This document shows positions 1 through 8,736 of a stretch of 64,000 nt of DNA, one piece after another (within the stretch, counting starts at the first letter, position 1; each line of letters opens with the position of its first letter). Where the stretch lies: the NCBI GenBank assembly GCA_031555735.1, contig JAVBUE010000026.1, positions 23,774-87,773 of the forward strand. The letters run 5' to 3'. Source of the DNA: JAJDIA01 sp031555735. GTDB taxonomy: Bacteria; Bacteroidota; Bacteroidia; Bacteroidales; Tannerellaceae. Made by a program: the position numbers and the translations under genes. A model generated the notes under the pieces. That model worked only from the letters and a program-made list of their open reading frames with translations, made no database searches and was not told where the DNA came from.

Positions 1-993
1 CCCCGTGGATATAGGAGCCGCGATCACACCGAGGATCGCCAGCAGGCCACCGACGGCACCCAGCCAGTTTTTCGAGATATAATCCACGATCACCGCCGCA
101 TTGCTTTCTCCCATCCCATTGTCGTGATAAAAAGCAGCCGCCGCGGCCGCCCAGATCAGCGCCACAATCCCTTCGGCGATCATCGCCCCGAAAAATACCG
201 GACGCGCCATCTTCTCCGATTTTATGCACCGCGCCATCAACGGGCTTTGCGTGGCATGGAAACCGGAGATCGCCCCGCAGGCAATACTCACAAACATGAT
301 CGGGAAGACCGGCAGTCCGGCCGGATGCGTATTCACCATCCCGTCGGTCAGCTCCGGCAGTGCCGGGAAATGGACAAATAGCATCACCAGGATACCCACC
401 GCCATGAACAACAACGCCCCGGCAAACAACGGATAAATTTTCCCGATGATCTTATCGATGGGAAGCAACGTTGCCAGGATGTAATACCCCATGATCACGA
501 AGATCCAGAACGTAGTATCCAGGTGTTCGGGTGTAAGCTTTGCCAACAATCCGGCCGGCCCCGCCACAAATACGGCGCCCACCAGGCACATCAGTACGAT
601 GGTGAACACGCGCATAAACTGTTTAAAGCGAGGACCCAGGTAACGTCCCACCATCTCGGGCAGGCTTTCGCCGTTATGCCGCAGCGAGAGCATACCCGCC
701 AGGAAGTCGTGCGTGGCTCCCGCCAGGATACTACCCAGCACGATCCACAGGAATGCCGCCGTACCGAACTTCGCGCCCATGATGGCGCCGAAGATCGGCC
801 CCAGTCCGGCAATATTCAGGAACTGGATCATAAACACTTTCCAGGCGGGCATGGGAATATAATCCACGCCATCCTGCAAGGCATAAGCAGGCGTCTGGCG
901 GGAAGTATCTATTCCGAAGACTTTTTCAATAAAGCGGCCATACACGAAATAGCCGGCGATCAGTATTAGCAGGCAACAAATAAAGGTGATCAT
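1..993 (-). CDS. cstA: Carbon starvation protein A (CstA), N-terminal part, runs off the window
   Basis: The reverse strand reads without a stop from an ATG at 993 to base 1 (331 codons), so the C-terminal part lies outside the window. The product is a polytopic inner-membrane protein. It opens with a hydrophobic helix (MITFICCLLILIAGYFVYG), and the family stretches GPIFGAIMGAKFG, GATHDFLAGMLSLRHNGES and SIACGAISGFHATQS are visible. CstA proteins are peptide or pyruvate transporters induced on carbon limitation; the substrate here is unknown. The start codon shares one base with the stop of the upstream YqeY gene (TGATG), which suggests translational coupling and places cstA at the distal end of the division cluster transcript. 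Confidence 0.93.
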   Translation of the reverse strand, partial: MITFICCLLILIAGYFVYGRFIEKVFGIDTSRQTPAYALQDGVDYIPMPAWKVFMIQFLNIAGLGPIFGAIMGAKFGTAAFLWIVLGSILAGATHDFLAGMLSLRHNGESLPEMVGRYLGPRFKQFMRVFTIVLMCLVGAVFVAGPAGLLAKLTPEHLDTTFWIFVIMGYYILATLLPIDKIIGKIYPLFAGALLFMAVGILVMLFVHFPALPELTDGMVNTHPAGLPVFPIMFVSIACGAISGFHATQSPLMARCIKSEKMARPVFFGAMIAEGIVALIWAAAAAAFYHDNGMGESNAAVIVDYISKNWLGAVGGLLAILGVIAAPISTG

Positions 994-1442
994 CAGGAAA
1001 GCAGTCGCTTAACGGTTTCAGAGATCATCCTGCCTTCGGCTTTTCCCGCCAACGCTTTCGTGGCGACGCCCATCACTTTCCCCATATCCTGCGGACCGGC
1101 GGCGCCCACCTGTGCGATGATCGCTTTCAGTTGCTGTTCCAGTTCGTCGGCCGACATCTGTTTCGGCAGGTAGGCTTCGATCACCGTTGCCTCCGCCAGT
1201 TCGTCGTCTGCCAGTTCGGGACGACCTTGCTGCACATAGATGGCGGCGCTCTCTTTGCGCTGTTTCACCATTTTCTGCAGGATCTTCACGGCCGTATCTT
1301 CGGCCAGTTCGCCATCTCCTCCCTTGGCCGTCTTGGCTTCGAGGAATTCCTTTTTCACACCACGCAACGCCTGCAGGCGTATTTTTTCTTTCGCCAGCAT
1401 AGCGGCTTTGATGTCTTCACTTACTTGTTCAAATAATCCCAT
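993..1442 (-). CDS. GatB/YqeY domain-containing protein
   Basis: 149 aa, the usual length for the stand-alone YqeY family. This family resembles the tRNA-binding tail domain of GatB, the subunit of the Asp/Glu-tRNA amidotransferase. The N-terminus (MGLFEQVSEDIKAAMLAKEK) and the C-terminal part containing GPQDMGKVMGVATKALAGKAEGRMIS are typical. The cellular role is not firmly established. It lies 21 bases downstream of ftsZ on the same strand and overlaps the cstA start by one base, so it probably belongs to the dcw transcript. Confidence 0.92.
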   Translation of the reverse strand: MGLFEQVSEDIKAAMLAKEKIRLQALRGVKKEFLEAKTAKGGDGELAEDTAVKILQKMVKQRKESAAIYVQQGRPELADDELAEATVIEAYLPKQMSADELEQQLKAIIAQVGAAGPQDMGKVMGVATKALAGKAEGRMISETVKRLLS

Positions 1443-1463
1443 ATGACTATCTATTGAATATGA

Positions 1464-2804
1464 TTAAAATCGAATGGTCGGTTTGCTTCCGCTTCCCGGT
1501 TCGCCTCCCGGACGCGGCGGGGTATCCGGCTTCCCGTCACCGGGAAGGGTTTTCGCCCGTGCCTTTGCAATGATACGGGCGTCCCGGTTGTATGCCGGAT
1601 GCTCTTCCAGCAGGGCGATAAAGGCATCGTCGTCCAATTCCTCCTCCGTCATCACCACCATGTGCGGACGGGGCAGGCTGCGGCCGGTGGGCGTCACCAT
1701 GCTGTCGTAGTATTTCTTCAGCAACTTATTGTCGCGTTCTTCCTTTTTCTTGCGGGATTCCTCTTCACGCAGCTGTTCCTCCGTCTGCAGAAACATATCT
1801 TTCCGCTTCTTATCCACCATTTCCTCCACCACATCCGTGGTAAAACCGGTAGCGATCACCATGATCTTCACTTTGTCGCCCAACGTATCATCGATGGCCA
1901 CACCCCATATCACTTCGATATTCGGGTTGAAGCCCGCCATAAAGTCGTTGAAGTACGACAGCTCTTCCATCCGCAATTCGGACGACTGGCTGAAGTAGAT
2001 ATTAAATAGGATCTTACGGGCGTTCTTCACGTCGTTGTTGCTGAGCAACGGCGAATTGAGCGCTTCGTTCACCGCTTGCTGCACGCGCCGTTCGCCTTCG
2101 CCGAAGCCGTTACTCATCAGCGCCACTCCTCCGTCTTTCATCGTGGTATGGACATCGGCGAAGTCGAGGTTCATCACCCCGGTCAGCGTAATGATCTCGG
2201 CGATGCTTTTGGCTGCCGTCGTCAGCGTATCATCGGCTTTTCCGAAGGCATTCATCACCGTGAGGTCTGAATAGATCTCATACAGGCGTTCGTTATTGAT
2301 CACGAGCAGGGCATCCACATTCGCAGACATCTCTTCCACCCCATTCAGTGCCTGGAGGATTTTGGTCTTTCCTTCAAACAAAAACGGGATGGTGACAATG
2401 CCCACCGTCAATATACCCATCTCTTTAGCGATCTTGGCGATCACGGGTGCAGCTCCTGTACCCGTACCTCCGCCCATACCGGCGGTGATAAACGCCATCT
2501 GGGTACCATCGTTCAGCATGTTCCGTATCTCGTCGATGCTTTCTTCGGCGGCGGCTTTCGCTTTTTCGGGTTTGTTACCTGCGCCCAGCCCTTTCGTGGT
2601 CTCACTGCCGAGAACGATCTGCGCAGGCACATCCGAACGTTTCAACGCCTGGCTGTCTGTATTACACAAGACAAACGACACATCATGGATCCCTTTCTTA
2701 TACATGTGGGTAACGGCATTGCCGCCACCTCCGCCCACACCGATCACTTTGATGATCTGGGGCGCTTTCGACTGAAAATCGAAGTTCAATATTGTATCTT
2801 CCAT
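1464..2804 (-). CDS. ftsZ: Cell division protein FtsZ
   Basis: Tubulin-like GTPase that polymerises into the cytokinetic ring, 446 aa. The glycine-rich N-terminal loop VIGVGGGGGNAV (about residues 20-31), the tubulin signature GGGTGTG (111-117) and the T7 synergy loop NLDFADV (212-218) are all present. A long charged linker rich in E, K and R follows the globular domain. The tail after about residue 400 is rich in Pro and Gly and ends in KPTIRF, which differs from the proteobacterial C-terminal peptide; Bacteroidetes tails do vary. Last gene of the conserved division order, 24 bases after ftsA. Confidence 0.98.
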   Translation of the reverse strand: MEDTILNFDFQSKAPQIIKVIGVGGGGGNAVTHMYKKGIHDVSFVLCNTDSQALKRSDVPAQIVLGSETTKGLGAGNKPEKAKAAAEESIDEIRNMLNDGTQMAFITAGMGGGTGTGAAPVIAKIAKEMGILTVGIVTIPFLFEGKTKILQALNGVEEMSANVDALLVINNERLYEIYSDLTVMNAFGKADDTLTTAAKSIAEIITLTGVMNLDFADVHTTMKDGGVALMSNGFGEGERRVQQAVNEALNSPLLSNNDVKNARKILFNIYFSQSSELRMEELSYFNDFMAGFNPNIEVIWGVAIDDTLGDKVKIMVIATGFTTDVVEEMVDKKRKDMFLQTEEQLREEESRKKKEERDNKLLKKYYDSMVTPTGRSLPRPHMVVMTEEELDDDAFIALLEEHPAYNRDARIIAKARAKTLPGDGKPDTPPRPGGEPGSGSKPTIRF

Positions 2805-2828
2805 TGCAATTCGGTATTACTGCTGTTA

Positions 2829-4193
2829 TTATTCTTCCCCGCTGAAGAGGTCTTTGGATATCCCTTCCATATTATTCTTGATTTTCCGGAAGAATCCCGT
2901 TTTCGGTGTTTTGGCCGGTTGTTCGGGTTTGGGCGCCGGTGCCGGTTCGGGGGGAACGGGGCGTGACGGCGGTGTCACGGCCTCCACCTCTTCAACCGGG
3001 AACAATCCGGCATCCGGAGCCGGAGCAGCCTTGGGCTGTGCGGGAGCGCAATTCACCGTTCCCTGCATCAGCAATCCGAGGGTGGAGATATAACCGGGAT
3101 GATCTTCTATCGCCACACCGTCGTCCAGCAGGTCGCGGCGAAGCTTGGCATACCGCACCTCTACTCCCATCCGTTCTTTCAGCGCCCGGTGGAAACCTTT
3201 CAATTCGGACGCTCCTCCGGTGATAAAGATACCGCCAGCCAACTCCTGCAACGGGAGGATGGCTTCCAGACGGACTACCACATTCTCCATGATTTCACGG
3301 ATACGCGCTTCGATCGCTACATTCAGGTCGATCTGTTTGATGGATGATTGCCCGGCGCCTTCCGATGGGAACAAACGGATATCCCCGCTGTCGTTCAGGT
3401 CGGCGATGGCGCTCCCATATTCGATCTTCAGCCGTTCGGCTTCCGCTTCCACCACCTGCAGGGACATGATATCTTTCGTCACCACATTGCCTCCCAGGGG
3501 GATAACATGCAGCGCTTTCAGCTTACCTCCTTTATATACACTCACTTTGGTCACGCCCGCACCGAAGTCGATCAACGCACAACCGAGTGCTTTTTCATCC
3601 TTGCCCAGCACCACATCGGCCAGCGCCAGTGGAGATACGCAGATACCCGCAATCTCCATCTTCGACTTTTCGGTCACCGCGATCGTGGCATACCGTCGCA
3701 ACGAAAGACGGGCGGCAATCAGTTTATAGGTAGCCGCAATCTTTGCACAGGGGATACCCACCGGGTTGGCCTCCTGGCGCCCGTCGAGCAAATAGACGGG
3801 AGAGGTGACGGTCAACACATCCGCCAGCTCGGGACGGTATTTACCGGCTTCCTCATTCAGGGCTTCAATGAGCTCTTTGGTCACCACACCGTCGCTCCCC
3901 AATTCACGGCTCACGGTGTGATCCACCGAGCGTACCGACTGCCCGCCGATGCCGATATACACCCGGGCGATCTTTGTTCCATCCAGCTTATCGTTCATCT
4001 TCCGGATCAGCCGGGAGATGCGGGCGGCTGTTTCTTCCACATTATACACGCATCCCCGGCGGATACAGCCATCCGCAGGTTCCATTTCCGCAACGATCAC
4101 CGTAAGTGTGCCGGAAGCATTCTTCCTCCCTACCATGCCTGTCAACCGGGAGGTGCCTAAATCAATGGCAGCTATAAAGTCAGTGTAACCCAT
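2829..4193 (-). CDS. ftsA: Cell division protein FtsA
   Basis: Actin-like ATPase that anchors FtsZ to the membrane, 454 aa. The phosphate-1 loop IAAIDLGTSRLTGMVG is at residues 8-23, the phosphate-2 type segment CALIDFGAGVTKVSVYKGGK is mid-protein, and FITGGASELKGF is the adenosine loop. A proline-rich linker (about 380-425) precedes a basic, amphipathic-looking C-terminus (GFFRKIKNNMEGISKDLF), as expected for the membrane-targeting helix. It sits 4 bases after ftsQ and 24 bases before ftsZ. Confidence 0.97.
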   Translation of the reverse strand: MGYTDFIAAIDLGTSRLTGMVGRKNASGTLTVIVAEMEPADGCIRRGCVYNVEETAARISRLIRKMNDKLDGTKIARVYIGIGGQSVRSVDHTVSRELGSDGVVTKELIEALNEEAGKYRPELADVLTVTSPVYLLDGRQEANPVGIPCAKIAATYKLIAARLSLRRYATIAVTEKSKMEIAGICVSPLALADVVLGKDEKALGCALIDFGAGVTKVSVYKGGKLKALHVIPLGGNVVTKDIMSLQVVEAEAERLKIEYGSAIADLNDSGDIRLFPSEGAGQSSIKQIDLNVAIEARIREIMENVVVRLEAILPLQELAGGIFITGGASELKGFHRALKERMGVEVRYAKLRRDLLDDGVAIEDHPGYISTLGLLMQGTVNCAPAQPKAAPAPDAGLFPVEEVEAVTPPSRPVPPEPAPAPKPEQPAKTPKTGFFRKIKNNMEGISKDLFSGEE

Positions 4194-4197
4194 ATAA

Positions 4198-4926
4198 TTA
4201 ATTTTTTGTACAAACGATTTGATTCTTAAACTTCAGATTAATGGTGTTGTATTTATTCCATCCCATCCGGGGGATCACCTGATCGTAGAATATTTGCAGG
4301 TTTGCCAGTTTCTCTTCGAAACCGTCGAACGAACCCAGCACAATGCGGTGGTTACCCACCCGTGGTATCAATTCCACTTCTTGTTCCGAACGCACATAGA
4401 TTTGTTCTATCTGATTGTTCCAGAAGTCATTCTCCTGCAAAAATAACGCAAATTTGAATAATTCTCCCTTCGCGAAGTCTTTTTCTACATACCCGCTGGC
4501 TACCGGCAACAATGCCGTATAGCGGCGGCTTACCGGCATAGTGCTGCCTTTATTGTCGATATAGAAACTGCCGTATGCCCCAATCACACGCATGATCGGT
4601 ATTTTTTGGGCAATCTCCAGCTTGATCCTGTTGGAGGGTGTTTTATATACTTCGATCCGCGAGATCATTTCATTCTTCATCAATTCCTGTTCAATCTTTT
4701 CGGTATTGATGGCATGCATTTCTTTTTTGACCGGATTCAGGCCCGACCGTTTCAGTTGTTCAATCACATCGGCCTCCGTCACAAAATGTTTGTCGAGGCT
4801 GTCTTTCACGATGATCTGCAGATCCCGGCAAACACCCTCTTCCTTCCGGTTATGGAAGAAGAAGGAGGCCAACAGGATGTATCCCAACAACACAAGGCCG
4901 ATAAGGATGGTAAAGACTCGGATCAC
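4198..4926 (-). CDS. ftsQ: Cell division protein FtsQ
   Basis: 242 aa bitopic membrane protein: short cytoplasmic start, one transmembrane helix at about residues 3-25 (VFTILIGLVLLGYILLASFF), then a periplasmic domain with a POTRA-like region (about 35-110) and a FtsQ beta domain. The sequence is poorly conserved, as is normal for FtsQ, so the call rests on position between murC and ftsA plus topology and size. FtsQ links FtsL/FtsB to the early divisome. Confidence 0.92.
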   Translation of the reverse strand: MIRVFTILIGLVLLGYILLASFFFHNRKEEGVCRDLQIIVKDSLDKHFVTEADVIEQLKRSGLNPVKKEMHAINTEKIEQELMKNEMISRIEVYKTPSNRIKLEIAQKIPIMRVIGAYGSFYIDNKGSTMPVSRRYTALLPVASGYVEKDFAKGELFKFALFLQENDFWNNQIEQIYVRSEQEVELIPRVGNHRIVLGSFDGFEEKLANLQIFYDQVIPRMGWNKYNTINLKFKNQIVCTKN

Positions 4927-4938
4927 GATACTGCGTTT

Positions 4939-6339
4939 TTAATTATCATTGGATTCACTTATGCATGTACCTGCCAGCAATTCGGCGACGGGGCGCACCA
5001 GGCGGTCGATATCTCCGGCGCCGGCCATGAGGACAACGTCGTAAGGTTCCCCCTGCATCCGTTGCAGCAGTTCTTCTTTCCGGCAAAGGATCTTGTCGGG
5101 GATCGTCACCGCGTCGAATATCAACCGGGAAGTGACGCCGGGGATCGGTTCTTCCCGCGCCGGGTAGATATCCAACAGGATCAACTGATCCAACAACGAG
5201 AGGCTGGCGGCAAATTCGGCCGCGAAATCCTTCGTCCGCGAATACAGGTGCGGCTGGAAGATACCCGTCACCTTCCGTCCGGCATACAGTTCCTTGACGG
5301 AAAGGATACTGGCACGCAGCTCGGCGGGGTGATGGGCGTAGTCGTCGATCAGCACCACACGGTCTGTCTTCAGTTGGAAGTCGAACCGCCGCCGCGGACC
5401 GGCAAAACCGGCCATTGCATCTTTCATCTCTTCCGGGGTCACGCCATTCAGCCAGGCGACAGCCATTGCGGCTATCCCGTTTTCAATATTCACTTTCACC
5501 GGCACGCCCAGCCTGACATCCGGCACGCGGATGGCTGGTCCCACAAAATCAAACAGGATTTCACCCCCTCCGATACGGATGTGTTCGGCATGGAAATCGC
5601 CGCCCTCTTCCGCCGAATACATATATAATCGCACGCCGGGCTGCAAACGGGGAGTGACATCGATCCCTTTGCGCATGACCAGGCAACCGCCGGGACGGAT
5701 CAGGGAGGTAAACTGCTCGAAGCTCTCCCGGTAGGCTTCCGCCGTCCCGTATATATCCAGGTGATCGGAATCCGCCGAGGTGATAATGGCCATATACGGG
5801 CTGAGCCAATGGAAGGAACGGTCGAACTCATCCGCTTCGATCACCGTGAAATCACTGGTAGAAGAGAGCAGCAGGTTGCTGTCGTAGTTCTTCAGGATCC
5901 CTCCGAGGAACGCATTGCAGTCCACCTGCGACTGCCTCATCAAATGCGCCAGCATGGAGGAGGTCGTTGTTTTTCCGTGGGTACCCGCCACACACAATCC
6001 CCGGCTGCTTTCCGTGATCATGCCTAAGAGACGGGCGCGTTTCAGGATATCGAACCCGTTGGATTGAAACCAAACCAGCTCGGCATGCGACGCCGGAACG
6101 GCCGGGGTATAGACAATGAGGGTGGTAGCCGGGTCGCGGCAATAAGCGGGTATCAACGATACATCTTCTGTATAATGAATCTCTGCACCTTCCCGGTTCA
6201 ACTGTTCGGTCAACCCGGAAGGCGTCTTGTCGTATCCGGCCACCCGCTTCCCATGGGAAAGGAAATAACGGATCAAGGCGCTCATACCGATACCGCCGGC
6301 ACCGACAAAATAGATTGATTGTGCTTCTTTTATGTTCAT
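4939..6339 (-). CDS. murC: UDP-N-acetylmuramate--L-alanine ligase MurC
   Basis: Adds L-alanine to UDP-MurNAc, the first step of stem-peptide assembly in the cytoplasm. 466 aa from the ATG at 6339. The N-terminal Rossmann motif YFVGAGGIGMSAL (10-22) and the Mur-ligase P-loop GTHGKTTTS (119-127) are clear, and DDYAHHPAEL is the typical MurC C-terminal signature. The open frame runs 120 codons further upstream but only through the antisense of murG; the start chosen makes an ATGA overlap with the murG stop and matches family length. Confidence 0.97.
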   Translation of the reverse strand: MNIKEAQSIYFVGAGGIGMSALIRYFLSHGKRVAGYDKTPSGLTEQLNREGAEIHYTEDVSLIPAYCRDPATTLIVYTPAVPASHAELVWFQSNGFDILKRARLLGMITESSRGLCVAGTHGKTTTSSMLAHLMRQSQVDCNAFLGGILKNYDSNLLLSSTSDFTVIEADEFDRSFHWLSPYMAIITSADSDHLDIYGTAEAYRESFEQFTSLIRPGGCLVMRKGIDVTPRLQPGVRLYMYSAEEGGDFHAEHIRIGGGEILFDFVGPAIRVPDVRLGVPVKVNIENGIAAMAVAWLNGVTPEEMKDAMAGFAGPRRRFDFQLKTDRVVLIDDYAHHPAELRASILSVKELYAGRKVTGIFQPHLYSRTKDFAAEFAASLSLLDQLILLDIYPAREEPIPGVTSRLIFDAVTIPDKILCRKEELLQRMQGEPYDVVLMAGAGDIDRLVRPVAELLAGTCISESNDN

Positions 6340-7445
6340 GCGTTGGTTGCTATGATGGTTATCATTTCGTCCACAATCCGTTCGGCGCTGTTCCGCAACG
6401 CCATCTTTCCGATGTGCAGGCTCAGCTGCCGGAGTCGGGCATCGTCGGCCAGCAGGGCAAGCGACTGATTGATCAGTGCGGCAGAAGCCTCTTTGTCGGC
6501 CACCATGACCGCGGCCTCCTGACGGACAAGCGCCAGCGCATTCTGCGTCTGGTGGTCTTCGGCCACATTCGGAGAGGGCACCAATATCACCGGCTTTTCC
6601 AACAAACACAGTTCGGATATGGAGCTTGCTCCCGCCCGCGAGATCACCAGGTCGGCAGCCGCATAGGCATAATCCATGCGGGTGATGAAATCGGAACACC
6701 AGAGGGAAGAGGAATCGTACGAGGCAAGGCTTTCGGCAGCCTCTTTATAATAGGAACGCCCCGTCTGCCAGATCACCTGTACACCGGCCGCCATCAGCTT
6801 GTCTAATCCGGCACGGACACTCTGGTTGATCGAACGGGCTCCCAGGCTTCCTCCGACGATCAGTACGGTTTTCTTCACCGGAGATAATCCGAAAAAGACC
6901 AATGCCTCCTCCCGTTTTCCGGATGTTTCTTCCAGGTCTTTGCGTACCGGGTTACCGGTGATGACGATCTTATCGGCAGGAAAAAACACCTCCATGCCTT
7001 CGTAGGCCACACAAATCCGGTGCGCTTTCCGGGCTAATAACTTATTGGTCACTCCGGCATAGGAGTTTTGTTCCTGTATCAGGGTAGGTATGCCCAGCGA
7101 GGCCGCCATCCAGAGGGTCGGTCCACTGGCGTATCCGCCTACGCCGACAGCGATATCCGGCCGGAAGTCACGGATCGTCTTTTTTGCCATCCGGATACTC
7201 TTCAGCAGTTGCACGCCCACCTTGATATTCCGAAGGAGGTGGCTGCGGTCGAAACCACTGACGGGCAATCCCACGATCGGATAGCCTGCGGCAGGTACTT
7301 TCTCCATTTCCATCCGGTTGTCTGCCCCTACGAACAGGATCTCCGCATCCGGAAAACGCTGCCGGAAGGTGTTGGCTATAGAGATAGCGGGAAAAATATG
7401 CCCGCCAGTTCCTCCGCCGCTGATAATGACTCGATAGGGTTTCAT
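6336..7445 (-). CDS. murG: UDP-GlcNAc--lipid I N-acetylglucosaminyltransferase MurG
   Basis: 369 aa peripheral membrane glycosyltransferase (GT28) that converts lipid I to lipid II. The N-terminal motif SGGGTGGHIFPA (about 9-20), the second glycine-rich loop GVGGYASGPTLW and the nucleotide-sugar site SRAGASSISELCLL are present. The stop overlaps the murC start and the start overlaps the ftsW stop, each by 4 bases, so translation is probably coupled through ftsW-murG-murC. Confidence 0.97.
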   Translation of the reverse strand: MKPYRVIISGGGTGGHIFPAISIANTFRQRFPDAEILFVGADNRMEMEKVPAAGYPIVGLPVSGFDRSHLLRNIKVGVQLLKSIRMAKKTIRDFRPDIAVGVGGYASGPTLWMAASLGIPTLIQEQNSYAGVTNKLLARKAHRICVAYEGMEVFFPADKIVITGNPVRKDLEETSGKREEALVFFGLSPVKKTVLIVGGSLGARSINQSVRAGLDKLMAAGVQVIWQTGRSYYKEAAESLASYDSSSLWCSDFITRMDYAYAAADLVISRAGASSISELCLLEKPVILVPSPNVAEDHQTQNALALVRQEAAVMVADKEASAALINQSLALLADDARLRQLSLHIGKMALRNSAERIVDEMITIIATNA

Positions 7446-8725
7446 ACGTTTGTTTCTATTACTAATTCTTCACCGGAAGGGGCAAGGGCTTGGGGTTGAC
7501 CTGCCGATGAAGCCTCATCGGCTTCGGCCTGCCGTTCTTCCTGGATAATTTCCTCATCTTCTTCGTTCCCCATCCCTGCGCCGAACCGGCTTACACTCAA
7601 AATGATACCGAAATAGACACAGGTGATCAGGGTGGATGTCCCGCCCCGGCTAAGCAAAGGCAACGGCTGGCCGGTGACTGGGAATAATCCTACCGCTACC
7701 GCCATATTGAACAGCGCCTGTACGACGATCAGCAGGCTACAGCCCAACACCAGGAATTTCGGGAACAACCGGTCGCATCGCCGGGCAATCATCCCCCCGC
7801 GTACCAATAACATGATATAGAGGAGGAGGACAAATATACCGCCCACCATGCCAAGTTCTTCGATAATAATCGCGTAGATAAAGTCGGAATACGCCTGCGG
7901 AAGGAAGTCGCGTTCCTGTCCGTGCCCCGGCATCTGTCCGATTACACCGCCGCGGGCTATCGCAATCTTGGCATGATACTCTTGGTATTTATCGTCCGGG
8001 ATGGCATTGGACGTCTCAAAGTCGAACACCTCCGGCTGGGTGAAACGGTCCATACGCGCCTTCCAGGTGGTAAAACGGTCGGGGAGATATTTCTCCGCCA
8101 TCTCCTTGGGGGTTACATACAACAGAGCCAGGAACAAGACGGCAAACAGCACCAGTCCACCTGCCAGTTTCGCCAGTTTCCAGAAAGGCAACTGACCGAT
8201 AAACATCAGCAGGAAGCAGACACCGAATAACATACAGGCGGTGGAGAAGTTTTCAGGAAGGATCAACGCGCAAGTGATACTGACCCCGATCAGGATGTAC
8301 TTGAATATCTGATGATCCGTCCAGCGGCTGCGTTTGCTCATCATAAAGGCTACAAATACGATGCAGGCCAGTTTACCGAATTCGGAAGGTTGGAATTGCA
8401 CCCCGAAAATAACCAGCCAACGATGTGCCTCGTTCTCATCTTTCCCTAAAAAGGGAGTAAGCACCAACATGGCGGCAGCCACAGGCAACAAAATGACAAG
8501 GGCGGAGAAAAAACGGGTCGGTATGTTATGCAAAATCAGCACAATGGTAAATCCCCCCAACAGGAAGGAGGCGTGACGGACGATTGGTCCCCAGTGGTTC
8601 GCATTCGCCTTGTACGTCAGCGTACTGGTCGCACTGAACACTTCGATCACCGAGATCAGGCAGAGGAACATGAAGATGATCCATATCACCCGGTCGCCTT
8701 TGAATAGTTTACTTGCCAGATTCAT
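7442..8725 (-). CDS. ftsW: Peptidoglycan glycosyltransferase FtsW (SEDS family)
   Basis: 427 aa polytopic SEDS protein that polymerises glycan strands at the septum together with its cognate transpeptidase (ftsI at 12824-14998). About ten hydrophobic segments are visible. The SEDS motifs GAQFQPSE-like (FGVQFQPSEFGKLA) and the C-terminal TGQPLPLLSRGGTS are conserved. After the last helix there is an acidic, Glu/Ala-rich cytoplasmic tail of about 40 residues. It lies between murD and murG in the standard cluster order. Confidence 0.97.
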   Translation of the reverse strand: MNLASKLFKGDRVIWIIFMFLCLISVIEVFSATSTLTYKANANHWGPIVRHASFLLGGFTIVLILHNIPTRFFSALVILLPVAAAMLVLTPFLGKDENEAHRWLVIFGVQFQPSEFGKLACIVFVAFMMSKRSRWTDHQIFKYILIGVSITCALILPENFSTACMLFGVCFLLMFIGQLPFWKLAKLAGGLVLFAVLFLALLYVTPKEMAEKYLPDRFTTWKARMDRFTQPEVFDFETSNAIPDDKYQEYHAKIAIARGGVIGQMPGHGQERDFLPQAYSDFIYAIIIEELGMVGGIFVLLLYIMLLVRGGMIARRCDRLFPKFLVLGCSLLIVVQALFNMAVAVGLFPVTGQPLPLLSRGGTSTLITCVYFGIILSVSRFGAGMGNEEDEEIIQEERQAEADEASSAGQPQALAPSGEELVIETNV

Positions 8726-8736
8726 GCCTCAATCCG

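Noticed and set aside
6340..6699. 120-residue N-terminal extension of MurC
   Set aside because: Lies entirely inside murG in another frame, and the ATG at 6339 gives the family's normal start.
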